Source: Symsagittifera roscoffensis (lineage: Eukaryota > Xenacoelomorpha > Acoela > Convolutidae). Taken from it: a stretch of DNA of 64,000 nucleotides. Positions within the stretch are counted from its first letter, which is position 1. The number at the start of each line of letters is the position of its first letter. Below are positions 53,812-62,940 of this stretch, in pieces. The position numbers were made by a program, and so were the translations under genes. The notes beneath the pieces were generated by a model that saw only the letters and a program-made list of their open reading frames with translations, did no database searches and was not told where the DNA came from. The stretch is from contig NC_087063.1 in NCBI RefSeq assembly GCF_963678635.1, positions 61,791,850-61,855,849 on the forward strand, in the 5' to 3' direction.

Positions 53812-55587
53812 ATCCTCCTCTGCGTAGGGTAAGGTTTCATCGTCCGCTTCGATCACCCCGTTTGGATCCAGGTTCAGCGGTGTATCCGTTCCTTCCTCCA
53901 CGACTTCGTTTCCATCGTTCTTCTCCCTGGTGCCCTTCTCGTTGACCTCACAAGCAGGATCCATCATTAGATAATCCCCTTCTTCCATGTCTACAGGTAT
54001 ACACCAGTCTTCTGTCGATGGATTGTGTGGCTTGATGTTCTCGTAGTGGGCGGCTCGGCCAGTACTCAGTCTATAAAAGCGTCCCTCTGTAATCATGAAG
54101 GGTCCCCTCCACTTTTTTAGGAGCTTTTTCGTCCCTTTCGGTGGTATAACGTTCTGAAATACCCATACGTAGTCTCCCACCGAGTAAGCTTTTGCACCAG
54201 CTGCTTTCTTGTCAACTTTTTTCCTCTGCCTTGCCTGTGTTTGCTGAGTATTTCGTCTACACAAATCGTTCAACTCCTGTTGGCGTCTGATCACATCCCT
54301 CACGTAGACCTGTGGAGACTTTTTCTTTCCCTCATACTCTGGGTAGAAGAAGGTTAAGGGTAAAGACTTCTCGTGTCCAGTTAGCATCATGTGTGGACTG
54401 ACTCCGGTGGTGGAGTGTTGCGTGCTGTTATATGCTCCCATCACCTGCGGAAGGTATCTGTCCCAATCGGTCATGTACCTGGAACAATATACTCTCAGCA
54501 TCGACACCAACGTCCTATTCTGTCTTTCCACTAAGCCATTCGTCTGAGGGTGGTATGTCGTGGAGTGAGCCTGAGCAACCTGTAAGCGTCTCATAAGCTC
54601 TTTCGTAAGCTCTCCTACGAAAGCTGTTCCATTATCCGATTGAAACGTCCTCGGACAACCATGTCTCGCTATCCACGTATTGATCAGGTGGTCGCATGTC
54701 TCTTCCGCCGAGGCAGTTATGCAGGGCACGACCTCTGCATACTTCGTAAAATGATCTATCATGACCAACACCTGATTATAACCATTGTCTGTCATGCATA
54801 TCTTTTGGTGATCTATCTGCACCACCTCGTTGAATTCAGACGACTCGATCGATTGTAAAGGAAATAGCAACTTCCTTGGATCCTTGACCTGTTGGCATGA
54901 CAGACATGCTGTTACCCACTTCTCGCATGCCTTTTTCATTCCAGGCCACTCAAAGCGCTTCAGGATCCTCTGATATACTTTATCGATCCCCTGATGGCCC
55001 ATCTGATCGTGCGACCTGAATAATAGTTCTGTCTGATAGAGTTGCGGCAACACTATCGCGTTATACTTGTATAGGACTCTGTCTTCCTCTCTTCTTTTGC
55101 AAGCCACAATCCCGTCCTTGTTCAAATATAACCTCCCTTCCTTCTGCATGAAGTACTGTCTCAGGATACGATAACTATCTTCCTCAAGGTCCCCTTTATC
55201 CGGAGAACCATTCTCGATCCACCTTTTCAGGTTGCTTGTCATGCGATCATTTCTCTGCGCCCTTAGAAGATCCGAGAGTCTGTATCTCGCCTTCAAGTAC
55301 GTCTTCATGACCCTCATCTGACTATTCAGCTCATTGGGATGATGTGTGTCTTCTTCCATTTTAACGCACCAAATCTTCGCCAGCGGCTGTGTTTCTTGCT
55401 TGAACGGCTGAAGATCAGTCCTGACTACCTCTTTTTGTGGCAACAGACTTATCGAACGTTTTGATACCGCTATTGTCTCCAAATAATCCGCTGCATTGTC
55501 AAAGACTCTTCCGCTTGGTATAAGGTAGCGATCACTGTCAGGATCCTGGTACACCTCTCTGTCCAGGTCCCTTGCACGAGTTTCCAC
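53809..55587 (-). CDS. Integrase of Ty3/gypsy type, copy 6
   Basis: These 592 residues contain a zinc-binding HHCC (His193, His198, Cys228, Cys231), the core with Asp259 (QIDHQK), Asp318 (FQSDNG) and Glu354 (NGLVERQN), exactly 35 residues between the last two (DD35E), and a GPF/Y-like module (KKWRGPFMIT) near 495-510. The acidic C-terminal tail ends PYAEED. It would insert element cDNA into host DNA. There is no chromodomain. The frame is intact and is the best-preserved pol part. The upstream 180 residues are the region after RNase H. Confidence 0.85.
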   Translation of the reverse strand: METRARDLDREVYQDPDSDRYLIPSGRVFDNAADYLETIAVSKRSISLLPQKEVVRTDLQPFKQETQPLAKIWCVKMEEDTHHPNELNSQMRVMKTYLKARYRLSDLLRAQRNDRMTSNLKRWIENGSPDKGDLEEDSYRILRQYFMQKEGRLYLNKDGIVACKRREEDRVLYKYNAIVLPQLYQTELLFRSHDQMGHQGIDKVYQRILKRFEWPGMKKACEKWVTACLSCQQVKDPRKLLFPLQSIESSEFNEVVQIDHQKICMTDNGYNQVLVMIDHFTKYAEVVPCITASAEETCDHLINTWIARHGCPRTFQSDNGTAFVGELTKELMRRLQVAQAHSTTYHPQTNGLVERQNRTLVSMLRVYCSRYMTDWDRYLPQVMGAYNSTQHSTTGVSPHMMLTGHEKSLPLTFFYPEYEGKKKSPQVYVRDVIRRQQELNDLCRRNTQQTQARQRKKVDKKAAGAKAYSVGDYVWVFQNVIPPKGTKKLLKKWRGPFMITEGRFYRLSTGRAAHYENIKPHNPSTEDWCIPVDMEEGDYLMMDPACEVNEKGTREKNDGNEVVEEGTDTPLNLDPNGVIEADDETLPYAEED

Positions 55588-55604
55588 TAGTAGTGTGTGG
55601 ATCG

Positions 55605-56066
55605 CTAGTTCGGACAGTTCTGATCCCGAGCTCGAGTTCCTGTCTGAGTAGGTGTCAATTCTTGAGTTTCGGGAATTTTCATCTGTTGAAGAGGTTGTGA
55701 TGGAGTCGGCACGCTCCTCCAGATTTTTTCTTGTCCCGGGTGTTGATCTTGTACTTTCTGGCTCTTCTCATCGTTCGTCTCCCCGGACAAACAATCTTGC
55801 AGCAGGTTTTGTTCTACCTTCTCACCTTCTTTATCCTGGTCCACGAAGGTAACGGTTTTCCTTCGCGTACTGCTTCCCTGTTTTTTCCGTCCGTAAGAAG
55901 TACTGGTTAAAATCTCGTGGGGTATTGTGGATACTAGTTGCTGAACTATTGTCCTACAATCCCTCTCGTTCTCTTCGTGTTGTCGTCTGGACGGCATGAT
56001 CTTCATCTTCTCACTGACTGTTAGCGATGCCACTGCTGCTATCCAATCGGGGTCATCTCTGGTCAC
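55605..56066 (-). pseudogene. Linker between RNase H and integrase, copy 6
   Basis: These 153 residues (SEKMKIMPSRRQHEENERDC ... TSTSYGRKKQGSSTR) lie between stops at 56071 and 55605. They are in the same frame as RNase H but one frame off integrase. The sequence is Ser/Gln-rich with no known domain. Confidence 0.55.
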
Positions 56067-56072
56067 TTCTCT

Positions 56073-56486
56073 TTATAACAATCCACCCAGCATCCGCATC
56101 ACTTGCGGTGTGACCTGCACCGTTTTATCCAATAATGAGAGGCTGTTTATGTTCATGCGATAGAGTTCGTGCTGGACCAGATTCGAGCGCAGCAACAGAT
56201 CCAAGGGGACCGGGTCCTCCTTGGATAGGATCTTTATCTCGGCTGCTTTCTCTACAGGTAACTCAGGATGCCCTGGAATTGGATGTCCAGATTTATCCAA
56301 CCATCTCGTTAAGGGAAGCGCTTCATAAGTTTCTTTGTCCAGAAACGAGAATCCCTCCTTTATCTCTGCCTGATTGGCTTGCTTCTGCTCCAATCTTTCA
56401 TAGAACTCAGTTTTCTTGCTGAGGTTATCAGCATTCTGGTGTTTATCACGCATCCTGTGTTCGCTTATCATATGGTAGCCATCCAA
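56073..56486 (-). CDS. RNase H C-terminal end and following linker, copy 6
   Basis: It begins after an in-frame TAG with DGYHMISEHRMRDKHQNADN, the usual HR..H.NADxLS end of gypsy RNase H, followed by FSFLDKETYEALPLTRW. It ends at a TAA in MLGGLL/REVTR. It is in the same frame as the RT-RNase H piece. Confidence 0.7.
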   Translation of the reverse strand: MDGYHMISEHRMRDKHQNADNLSKKTEFYERLEQKQANQAEIKEGFSFLDKETYEALPLTRWLDKSGHPIPGHPELPVEKAAEIKILSKEDPVPLDLLLRSNLVQHELYRMNINSLSLLDKTVQVTPQVMRMLGGLL

Positions 56487-56513
56487 TCTTACTATCCATC
56501 TACCAATATAACT

Positions 56514-57569
56514 CTAATCCATCGAGTAGGTCTTTAACCAGGATAACGCTATGTTGTCCATGCGTAACTTGAAGGGAGCGCTCCCCAAGTATGCACGGTA
56601 CTTTTCCACGAAAGTGACTACTGCAAACATTTCTGCCTTTGGTGCGCCATATTTCATTTCTGTGTCACTCAAGACCTTGCTGCCGTATGCAATGGGACGG
56701 AGAACCGTTCTTCCATTCCATTCTTGCTCTTGATGCAGTATTCCTGAGATGGCTACTACCGATGCGTCTGTATCAAAAACATACATGCCCTTTTCTGTAG
56801 GCATGCCTAGCACTGGTGCTTCGCACAGATCCCGCTTTATGTTCTCGAAGGCAACTTGTGCTTCCTCGTTCCATTCGAACTTTTTCCCTTTGTTGCGCAT
56901 CAGCTTCTGCATCGGATACACCTTGTCCGCATATCCTTTTATGAACTCCCGGTAGTAATTGGCAAATCCTAGAAAGCTCAGGAGCTGTGTGTCCGTTCTG
57001 GGAGCCTTCCATGTCAACACTGCTTCTACTGCTTCCGGGTCCGGCCTCACACCATGCCTGTCCACCATTCTTCCCAGGTACTTAATCGAATCCCAGGTAC
57101 ATTTCGATGGTTTGCACTTCAAGCCTGCTCTTTTCATGCATCCAAAGACCTCATCGAGCCGATCAATATGGTCCTCCAGGGTTGGTGTCGCTATGACTAC
57201 GTCATCCACGTAACACATCACGAGAGTCCCGTACTTCTTAGTCACTCTAGTCAAAGCCTGAGCCATCAGTCTTTGAAAAGTGGCCGTTGCATTGCCTAAG
57301 CCGAAGGGCATCCTCTTCCACTGGTACAATCCCAATTCGCACGCGAATCCGATTTTCTCTCTATATTTCTTCCGCAGAGGGACCTGCCAGAAGGCAGAAC
57401 CCAAGTCCAATGTGGTGAAGAACTTGGCATCACCAAGCTTAGAGAGGCTCTCGTCTATTCGCGGTATCGGGTACGCATCTTTTATCGTTACCGCGTTCAA
57501 GTAACGAAAGTCGCAACAAAACCTAAGCTGCCCCCTTTCTTTTTCGCCATTACTACCCCGCAAGCCCAT
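56514..57569 (-). CDS. Reverse transcriptase and RNase H, copy 6
   Basis: These 351 residues have RT Asp55 (TTLDLGSAFWQ), the MPFGLGNATATFQ block and the catalytic box YVDD at 120-123, then the thumb (FLGFANYYREFI) and RNase H with Asp266/Asp268 (VFDTDAS), Glu313 and Asp338. It copies the element RNA into DNA. The first 14 residues are out of frame; the RT N-terminus is in the preceding frame. A TAG after SMD splits RNase H. YVDD is intact, unlike YVDE in copies 2 and 3. Confidence 0.85.
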   Translation of the reverse strand: MGLRGSNGEKERGQLRFCCDFRYLNAVTIKDAYPIPRIDESLSKLGDAKFFTTLDLGSAFWQVPLRKKYREKIGFACELGLYQWKRMPFGLGNATATFQRLMAQALTRVTKKYGTLVMCYVDDVVIATPTLEDHIDRLDEVFGCMKRAGLKCKPSKCTWDSIKYLGRMVDRHGVRPDPEAVEAVLTWKAPRTDTQLLSFLGFANYYREFIKGYADKVYPMQKLMRNKGKKFEWNEEAQVAFENIKRDLCEAPVLGMPTEKGMYVFDTDASVVAISGILHQEQEWNGRTVLRPIAYGSKVLSDTEMKYGAPKAEMFAVVTFVEKYRAYLGSAPFKLRMDNIALSWLKTYSMD

Positions 57570-58444
57570 GGCGATTTCGAGGGTTCTATCATGTCATATT
57601 CAAGCAACCTTTCTATTTCCGCTCGGCACGCTTCCGACTTGTGTGGCGTCATTCGTCTTGCGCCTTCCCTATGGGGAACGGCGCCCTCTTCAAGTTCAAT
57701 TTCGTGTTCGACGAAATTACAGCAACCGATATCCGCCTTATGTTTTGAAAATACATCTGCGTTCCGATTTAGGAGGTCCCGCAATTTTTCGAAATCTCCC
57801 TCACCTATTTTCCCTTTTAAATGTTCTATCTCTGGCAAAACCTGTTTGTCAGATTCTAGTTCATTTGACGAGGGGCGTTCCGGAAAATTCGAGCAGCTTG
57901 ATAAGCCGTCGTCCGTTTCGGATTTCATTGAAAATAATTTATGAATAGATTTTAATTCATTAATCATCTTTAAAACTTTATCTTTATTGGCATGATAAGG
58001 ACAGTCTTTCACACTATTTTTCTTCAAGTTTTGTGTCTCCTCATTGTCGGTCCTCATCGGCAAAGCGTAACCAAGCTTCTTTCCACGCTGGATTGAAACC
58101 GTGGTGTCCAGTGTATTCAATAACAGACTGACACACAGTCCGTTTCGCGTTACCGAGAAGCTCCGGCCTAAAATCACCGAACTCTGACTATTTGGATTCG
58201 GTACTAAACAAACCTGTTTACTATCACTTAACGAATTTAAATTTCTCAATCTAAAAATTGCCACCACAGCCTGTCCTGGCTGTAGTTTCACTTTTCTATC
58301 TAAAAAAATTGGTACCTTGTTTTCGTCTGTTATTATCCTATTAATTGGTTTCTTAACATTTTTCCGGTCCGGGTTTCTAATCCGTATCAGAACGTTGTTC
58401 AAGTCAATCATCACGTCAAAATTCCGGACAAAATCTCTGCCCAA
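57497..58444 (-). CDS. Protease-RT linker and RT N-terminus, copy 6
   Basis: These 315 residues start in the end of the protease region (MGRDFVRNFDVMIDL), include a linker with CLVPNPNSQSSVIL and the usual gypsy pre-RT helix NRNADVFSKHKADIG, then VEHEIELEEGAVPHREGARR and DMIEPSKSPWACGVVMAKKK, the RT fingers. The frame shifts into the RT body near 57540. Confidence 0.75.
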   Translation of the reverse strand: MGRDFVRNFDVMIDLNNVLIRIRNPDRKNVKKPINRIITDENKVPIFLDRKVKLQPGQAVVAIFRLRNLNSLSDSKQVCLVPNPNSQSSVILGRSFSVTRNGLCVSLLLNTLDTTVSIQRGKKLGYALPMRTDNEETQNLKKNSVKDCPYHANKDKVLKMINELKSIHKLFSMKSETDDGLSSCSNFPERPSSNELESDKQVLPEIEHLKGKIGEGDFEKLRDLLNRNADVFSKHKADIGCCNFVEHEIELEEGAVPHREGARRMTPHKSEACRAEIERLLEYDMIEPSKSPWACGVVMAKKKGGSLGFVATFVT

Positions 58445-58892
58445 GATGAATTGGTTCTTCGTTGTCTAAATTCTCTACTACCAGGAAGCCCATCCATAGA
58501 TTTCGTCCTCCCATGTGGAGAACTGTTATCGGCGTTCTTGCGGCTACGTGAATCGCTCCTCGATTGGCGGCGGCCAGTCGGAGATTCGTTGGAATCAGAT
58601 CTTCCCTCGTGAAGCCCATTCTTTCCCAAGTTTTTATCGGCATCACACTCACTACCGCTCCTGTGTCCAGAAGCCCTGTGACTCCGATTTTCGTTCCGTT
58701 GATGTCGAGCAGATGTGCGGTCACATCTGCTTCATACCCAATGTGTACTGTATCTTGTTCCATCATGGCGTCATGGCCTATCCTGCGGACTTTGAGTTCC
58801 TCCTCACCCAAATAGATCTGCCCCATTTGGTCACTATCTGTTGTTACATAAGTCCTAGTGTAGATACTGATTCCATCCACGTTCAGCATCAC
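58416..58892 (-). CDS. Aspartic protease region, copy 6
   Basis: These 158 residues have the active-site motif GLLDTGAVVSVMP (DTG at about 75-77), where retroviral and gypsy proteases carry D-T/S-G-A. A flap-like glycine region follows (VLHMGGRNLWMGF). It would cleave Gag-Pol. It is in the same frame as Gag, separated from it by two UAG codons. Confidence 0.75.
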   Translation of the reverse strand: MMLNVDGISIYTRTYVTTDSDQMGQIYLGEEELKVRRIGHDAMMEQDTVHIGYEADVTAHLLDINGTKIGVTGLLDTGAVVSVMPIKTWERMGFTREDLIPTNLRLAAANRGAIHVAARTPITVLHMGGRNLWMGFLVVENLDNEEPIHLGQRFCPEF

Positions 58893-58910
58893 TTGATACG
58901 GCCCATAGAC

Positions 58911-59171
58911 CTACAGGTAGCGTCCATGAAGTTTCTTCATGCGAGGGCCACCCGTTGTCAGTAGTGCTCGCACAGCTCTCGACTCAGTGCGTGGCTCCAC
59001 CTGCCTCAGATAATCAGCATATGTGTCCAAATGCATCAAAGTGAACTCGGATGGTTCACTCAGATTTCTGATAACCTGATGTCCGGCCACTGAGATTATC
59101 GACTGTATCTTGCTTCCTTGTGGCACCATGCCGAACCTCTGACCGGAGATCACATTAAGTTTCATGCTCAA
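58911..59171 (-). CDS. Gag-to-protease spacer, copy 6
   Basis: These 86 residues (SMKLNVISGQRFGMVPQGSK ... LLTTGGPRMKKLHGRYL) lie in the Gag/protease frame between UAG codons at about 59220 and 58911. There is no known domain. They may be the N-terminal extension of protease. Confidence 0.55.
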   Translation of the reverse strand: MSMKLNVISGQRFGMVPQGSKIQSIISVAGHQVIRNLSEPSEFTLMHLDTYADYLRQVEPRTESRAVRALLTTGGPRMKKLHGRYL

Positions 59172-59219
59172 ACTGCTTGGTGCTTTAGTCTCCTCGACCT
59201 CCGTTGCTTCGAAGGTATT

Positions 59220-61301
59220 CTATTGCTCCTGTAGTTTCTCATTCTCCAGTTCGAGTTCCACTTTTTGTTCGATCTCTTTCGTCACCAGTTCCTGCTGCAC
59301 TCTATTTAGAGCATCCCTTGCGGCTGCCCTATAATCGATCTTGAAGTCATCAGCCGCAGTTGCTGGTTCCGGTTCACGTGTCTCTTCTGTTACCGCTTGC
59401 ATTTTCTTTGCCACCAGCTCTTGAGGTTTATCTTTTCTGCGTGCCTCCGCTTCACTCAACAGGCGAGCCTTGCTGGTTTTCACTCCGGACAAAGCTTCTT
59501 CATGCCTTGGATGCTTGATGTCTGCCACTGAATCCCAGAATTGCGGACAATCTGATTTAAAATGACCTTCCAAGTTGCAAAAGAAGCACCTCGGGCCGAA
59601 TTTTGCAATTACTCCTCTCATGAAATCCTGATGGTCCAATTCTGACGCATCTTCGTCCTCGAGGCTTAAGCCTATTGCTTTCATGCCTTGTTTGTAAGTT
59701 GGGCATGCTGACACATGATGGTCCGTTGAACTGCAATTGGCACAAGAGCGTCTCTTGTCCATATGATCCCTCGGTTTGTACCAGTTGTTCCCTTGGTTTG
59801 CCGGTCCGCTGTTAAAATTGCCATAAATGTTCTTGTAGTATCCAGATCTCGAAGGAGGTTTCAACAAAAGATATTCTTTTGACTTGAGCCTCAACTCCTC
59901 TGGTGTTGGCGCATTGGTTGATGGTGGTGTGTAATGCGTTGGTAGCATTGTTCGAAGTTCATCATTCTTCACACCATTGATGAATTTTGAGGCTATTGTC
60001 AGGTTCATCCTTCGGTTTGACTCATCCGGTTGGCTGCGTCTTCTCAGCATAAAGACTCTTCTGAACTTCTCACTGCGTTCATTGGTTCTTGATAACCTTG
60101 TCAGGAATGTCTCCAAAGACCTGTTTAGGGGTTCAAATGCTGTGGCCATTGCTGTAGCATCCCTTGAGTGTCCTGCCTGAGTGTCCTCACACCTTGTCAA
60201 AGGCTCTGTATTCGGTGCATCCCTGCAATGCGAATCGCCGTGAGTGTTTCCCCCTTGGACCACATGACTCCTCCCCGGGCTTGCATGCCCTCTGTTACCG
60301 GAATCACTTCTCCCAGTCGCATGTGTCTCTTGCGTTGGTCGTTCATTAGAGGTCTGTCTGTTCCCCGTTGAACTTGCTCTAATGTTCGGGACCCATGTTC
60401 TATTATCCCTTGTGGCATAGCCTGATGAACAGCCCCTGCCTCTAGTGGATCCATATGTCCTCCTCTTTTGATGTTCATTGAAGTTCACCTTCGGCTCCCT
60501 GCTGGGACCTCCCGAGTTCGGTTCCCCTTCTTTTGGTCCACTCTTGCTGCTTAGTAGCCCGTCCAACCTATTCGAGATAGCCTGAGTTCGCCTCTCCATC
60601 ATCGCGTCTATCTTTGTGTCAAGAGTCCCAAGAGACTGCTCTTGCTGAATTCTTAACTTCTCCATGTCGTCTCTTAAGCGTAACTCTCTCTGTTCCGCTT
60701 CTCTTGTCATTCGCGACAAGTTCTTCGCTATATGCTCGTCCGTTCTTTCTTTCAAGCGTTTTTTGCTCCTACCAACTTCTTGTCTATTGTGGTTTATCTT
60801 TTCCCGCAGACTTTCTCTTTCAATGTGAACTGCTCTTTCTAGTTCACTCATTCTTATGGACATCTGTTCATTTTGTTCTCCTAAACTGTCCACTATGTTG
60901 TTCAAGGCTTCTTCTAGTGCTGCCCCGTTATCCACGAGTGGCGTCACTAGTGGCGGTGTAACTTTTTCGGTCCCAGGTAGCTTCGTGCTGGTCGAGATCC
61001 GGGCCTTGACTCTCTGCCTCGACGTCTTTTCATTATCCACCTCAGGATCCGCCAATGCGTTGCCTAGCCCTCTGTTTCTACTCTCCCCAGTTTGCGGCTC
61101 TAAATTTATCATAATCGCGAAGCCTCTCGACTGGCCCGTTGTGTTTACCTCTTTGCTTATCGTTCTCACCACACCAAATTTGTCCAATGGTTCCAGTCTC
61201 TCTTTCGACGTATGCCTCATTCTCCTGGGTCGAACTATTGAGGCTGACTTGAGACCCAATGTCCCCTTGCTCCTCTTCATCCTCTTCCTCCTGGGATTCA
61301 C
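59220..61301 (-). CDS. Gag with two CCHC zinc knuckles, copy 6
   Basis: These 693 residues contain a long coiled coil (about 145-250, ERAVHIERESLREKI), a low-complexity Ser/Gly/Arg region, a capsid-like segment (about 360-450, RSLETFLTRLSR, FINGVKNDELRTMLP) and two nucleocapsid knuckles, CANCSSTDHHVSAC (about 518-531) and CFFCNLEGHFKSDC (about 568-581), both C-x2-C-x4-H-x4-C. It packages element RNA. The first 60 residues are probably a shifted frame; the N-terminus continues at 61078-61835. It ends at a UAG, with the frame open beyond. Confidence 0.8.
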   Translation of the reverse strand: MNPRRKRMKRSKGTLGLKSASIVRPRRMRHTSKERLEPLDKFGVVRTISKEVNTTGQSRGFAIMINLEPQTGESRNRGLGNALADPEVDNEKTSRQRVKARISTSTKLPGTEKVTPPLVTPLVDNGAALEEALNNIVDSLGEQNEQMSIRMSELERAVHIERESLREKINHNRQEVGRSKKRLKERTDEHIAKNLSRMTREAEQRELRLRDDMEKLRIQQEQSLGTLDTKIDAMMERRTQAISNRLDGLLSSKSGPKEGEPNSGGPSREPKVNFNEHQKRRTYGSTRGRGCSSGYATRDNRTWVPNIRASSTGNRQTSNERPTQETHATGRSDSGNRGHASPGRSHVVQGGNTHGDSHCRDAPNTEPLTRCEDTQAGHSRDATAMATAFEPLNRSLETFLTRLSRTNERSEKFRRVFMLRRRSQPDESNRRMNLTIASKFINGVKNDELRTMLPTHYTPPSTNAPTPEELRLKSKEYLLLKPPSRSGYYKNIYGNFNSGPANQGNNWYKPRDHMDKRRSCANCSSTDHHVSACPTYKQGMKAIGLSLEDEDASELDHQDFMRGVIAKFGPRCFFCNLEGHFKSDCPQFWDSVADIKHPRHEEALSGVKTSKARLLSEAEARRKDKPQELVAKKMQAVTEETREPEPATAADDFKIDYRAAARDALNRVQQELVTKEIEQKVELELENEKLQEQ

Positions 61302-61835
61302 CGTCGTTTCCTGCTCCTCCTCCCATGCTGAATGGAAAGATGTTTCCGAAGGTGTTCTTCATTCATTCTGAGAATGATGATGACGTTGTTTGTTTCTCAG
61401 TCCCGCCTGCCATCATAGTGTTGTTTGTTGGAGACCTTCTAGTTGCCACAATTTCAGTTGAAATGTCGGACAGTTCCGACATCTCTTCTCGATCTAATGT
61501 CCCGGTGGAAGTGGCAAAATCATGGCCTTGTTCTACCGGAGTAGATTCACTCGCCAGCCTTCTGCCTCTCCCGTCCAGTCCATGTACTTCCTGGTTGTCA
61601 TTCATGGCCTGGTCTGTATTGGCCTCCACTTCCAACATTTCTTTTCTCTCTTCTGAGGTTTTCTGACACCTCGTTTCGACCATTCTGCCTGAAACCGTCT
61701 CCCCTTTGTCGGTCCGGGTTCGTTTGATCCAATCCACAAAAGGACCGGCATTGTTTTTCTTTGCTTTTTAGGTATGCTTTTCCTAGAGCTATTACCTCGT
61801 TTGGGTATCCTTGACTTGTCTAGACTCATTCTCAA
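61078..61835 (-). pseudogene. Gag N-terminal extension, frameshifted, copy 6
   Basis: The frames 61835-61602, 61737-61363 and 61362-61078 overlap and give an acidic, Ser/Thr-rich N-terminus (EESQEEEDEEEQGD-like, SLNSSTQENEAYVE). At least two frameshifts and one stop separate them from the Gag body. The likely start is the ATG at 61835 or 61829. It is the 5' end of the recognisable coding sequence. Confidence 0.55.
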
Positions 61836-62579
61836 TTTGTCACTTCTTAATGCCTATACACTCAATTCAATTGCTAGTGACTTTATAGTTTACCTATCAA
61901 TAATAATGACACAACACAATAAATTTCACAAGATTCTATAAAATAGTGACCACGAATCCCTGTATGTTATCAGAGCACAGTTTGTATATGATTTACTCAC
62001 ACTAACCGGTTATCGGTCGTAAGATTTGAGAACTAGCACAATATGATGATATCAGTCAATTTAAAAGATAGTGTACTCAAAATCAAAAAAAAAAAAGAAA
62101 AAATGAAACATATAATGACAGAATATGAATACCTCTATGAAAAAAACGTTTGCGTTTTGTACTTTTAGTCGGTCGCAGTACAATAGTCGAACTTGTTTTT
62201 TTTAAAAAAAAGCTTTCCCTGCTTGGTGCTGCACCAAACAGACAAAACTTTCAAGGCAGTAATTTTCTCAAGTGGGTGTCTATTGCACCCACCGAGTACT
62301 GTGTTACCTATCTGCCTTCGGACTGCCCGAGCTAGACCTACTACAATCCTCAGGGCAGTCACTTTTCACAAAAACGTATTGGGTTTCAATCCACACCAAT
62401 GAATTACGCTACTTTTAGTTTAGACTTAGTGTCGCGAATATCCGAGTTCAGACCTGTTTTGTTTTGGTCTGGTTTTTATTGAAAGGCAAGTTACCAGTGC
62501 AGTCACTGATTCCTAGCCTGTCTGCTAATAACCTAATACCTCTCACTTTAGTCTTTATTCCGTTTACCTAAGTCCTTTA
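61836..62579. other. AT-rich 5' flank or leader of copy 6
   Basis: No LTR match and no conserved ORF is seen. It contains a perfect 7-bp hairpin (GTGGGTG 62272-62278 and CACCCAC 62286-62292), a small TTGGTG/CACCAA hairpin (62223-62237) and a T8A8 palindrome near 62200. The sense sequence TTGGTGTGGATTGAAACC (62384-62401) starts like a tRNA primer-binding site, but no LTR end is next to it, so this is only noted. Confidence 0.4.
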
Positions 62580-62940
62580 ATAAAATAATACACCTCCGGA
62601 TTGGAAAAATAGGAACCTTACGGACTAACAAAATTTGGACCCCTCCGGATTGGGACCCCTCTGAGTTAGTCAATATAAGACCCTTCCGGATTGGGACCCC
62701 TCCGAATTAGCAAATATAAGGCCCCTCCGGATTCGGACCCCTCCTAATTTGAAAAAAAAAAATTTTGACCCCTCCGGATTGGGAGCCCTCTGGTTTGTAA
62801 AAGTAGCTTTTCGGAGATTTCCTTCTTTCAACCTATACCCCTCCGGATACGTTCTCCGATGCAATTTTGCTTTCTCAATTAACTAGGAAGGGTATGTAAT
62901 GCTTTCCTAGACCCTTCCGGATTGAAGTTAAGCCTCTTAT
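62580..62940. repeat. Degenerate tandem array of the CCCCTCCGGATT motif
   Basis: About eleven units resembling GACCCCTCCGGATTGGG occur at roughly 62592, 62639, 62656, 62680, 62696, 62720, 62737, 62767, 62784, 62837 and 62920, spaced irregularly 16-80 bp apart. The same 14-mer GACCCCTCCGGATT occurs once in the LTRs (about 6060, 26819, 42299). Confidence 0.6.

Larger units (their letters stand above)
41834..61835 (-). mobile_element. Copy 6: most complete giant Ty3/gypsy-like element
   Basis: It spans at least 20 kb in minus orientation: Gag, protease, RT, RNase H, integrase, macro-like ORF, noncoding region, S/A polyprotein, ORF-B and 3' LTR. Integrase is intact over 592 residues, but several stops and frameshifts elsewhere show the copy is dead. 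The 5' LTR is not recognisable to the right of Gag, so the left end of the element (in sense) is undefined. Typical gypsy elements are 5-10 kb, so about 9-10 kb of extra coding sequence is unusual. Confidence 0.8.

Noticed and set aside
62272-62292. A tRNA or small RNA gene around the GTGGGTG/CACCCAC hairpin
   Set aside because: The hairpin stands alone; no acceptor, D or T arms fit around it and no promoter boxes were recognised.
62384-62401. tRNA primer-binding site of copy 6
   Set aside because: The sense sequence starts TGG, but no LTR end lies just upstream and no tRNA match can be confirmed without a search.
62580-62940. CRISPR array
   Set aside because: Units are short, degenerate and irregularly spaced, and the context is a eukaryotic retroelement.
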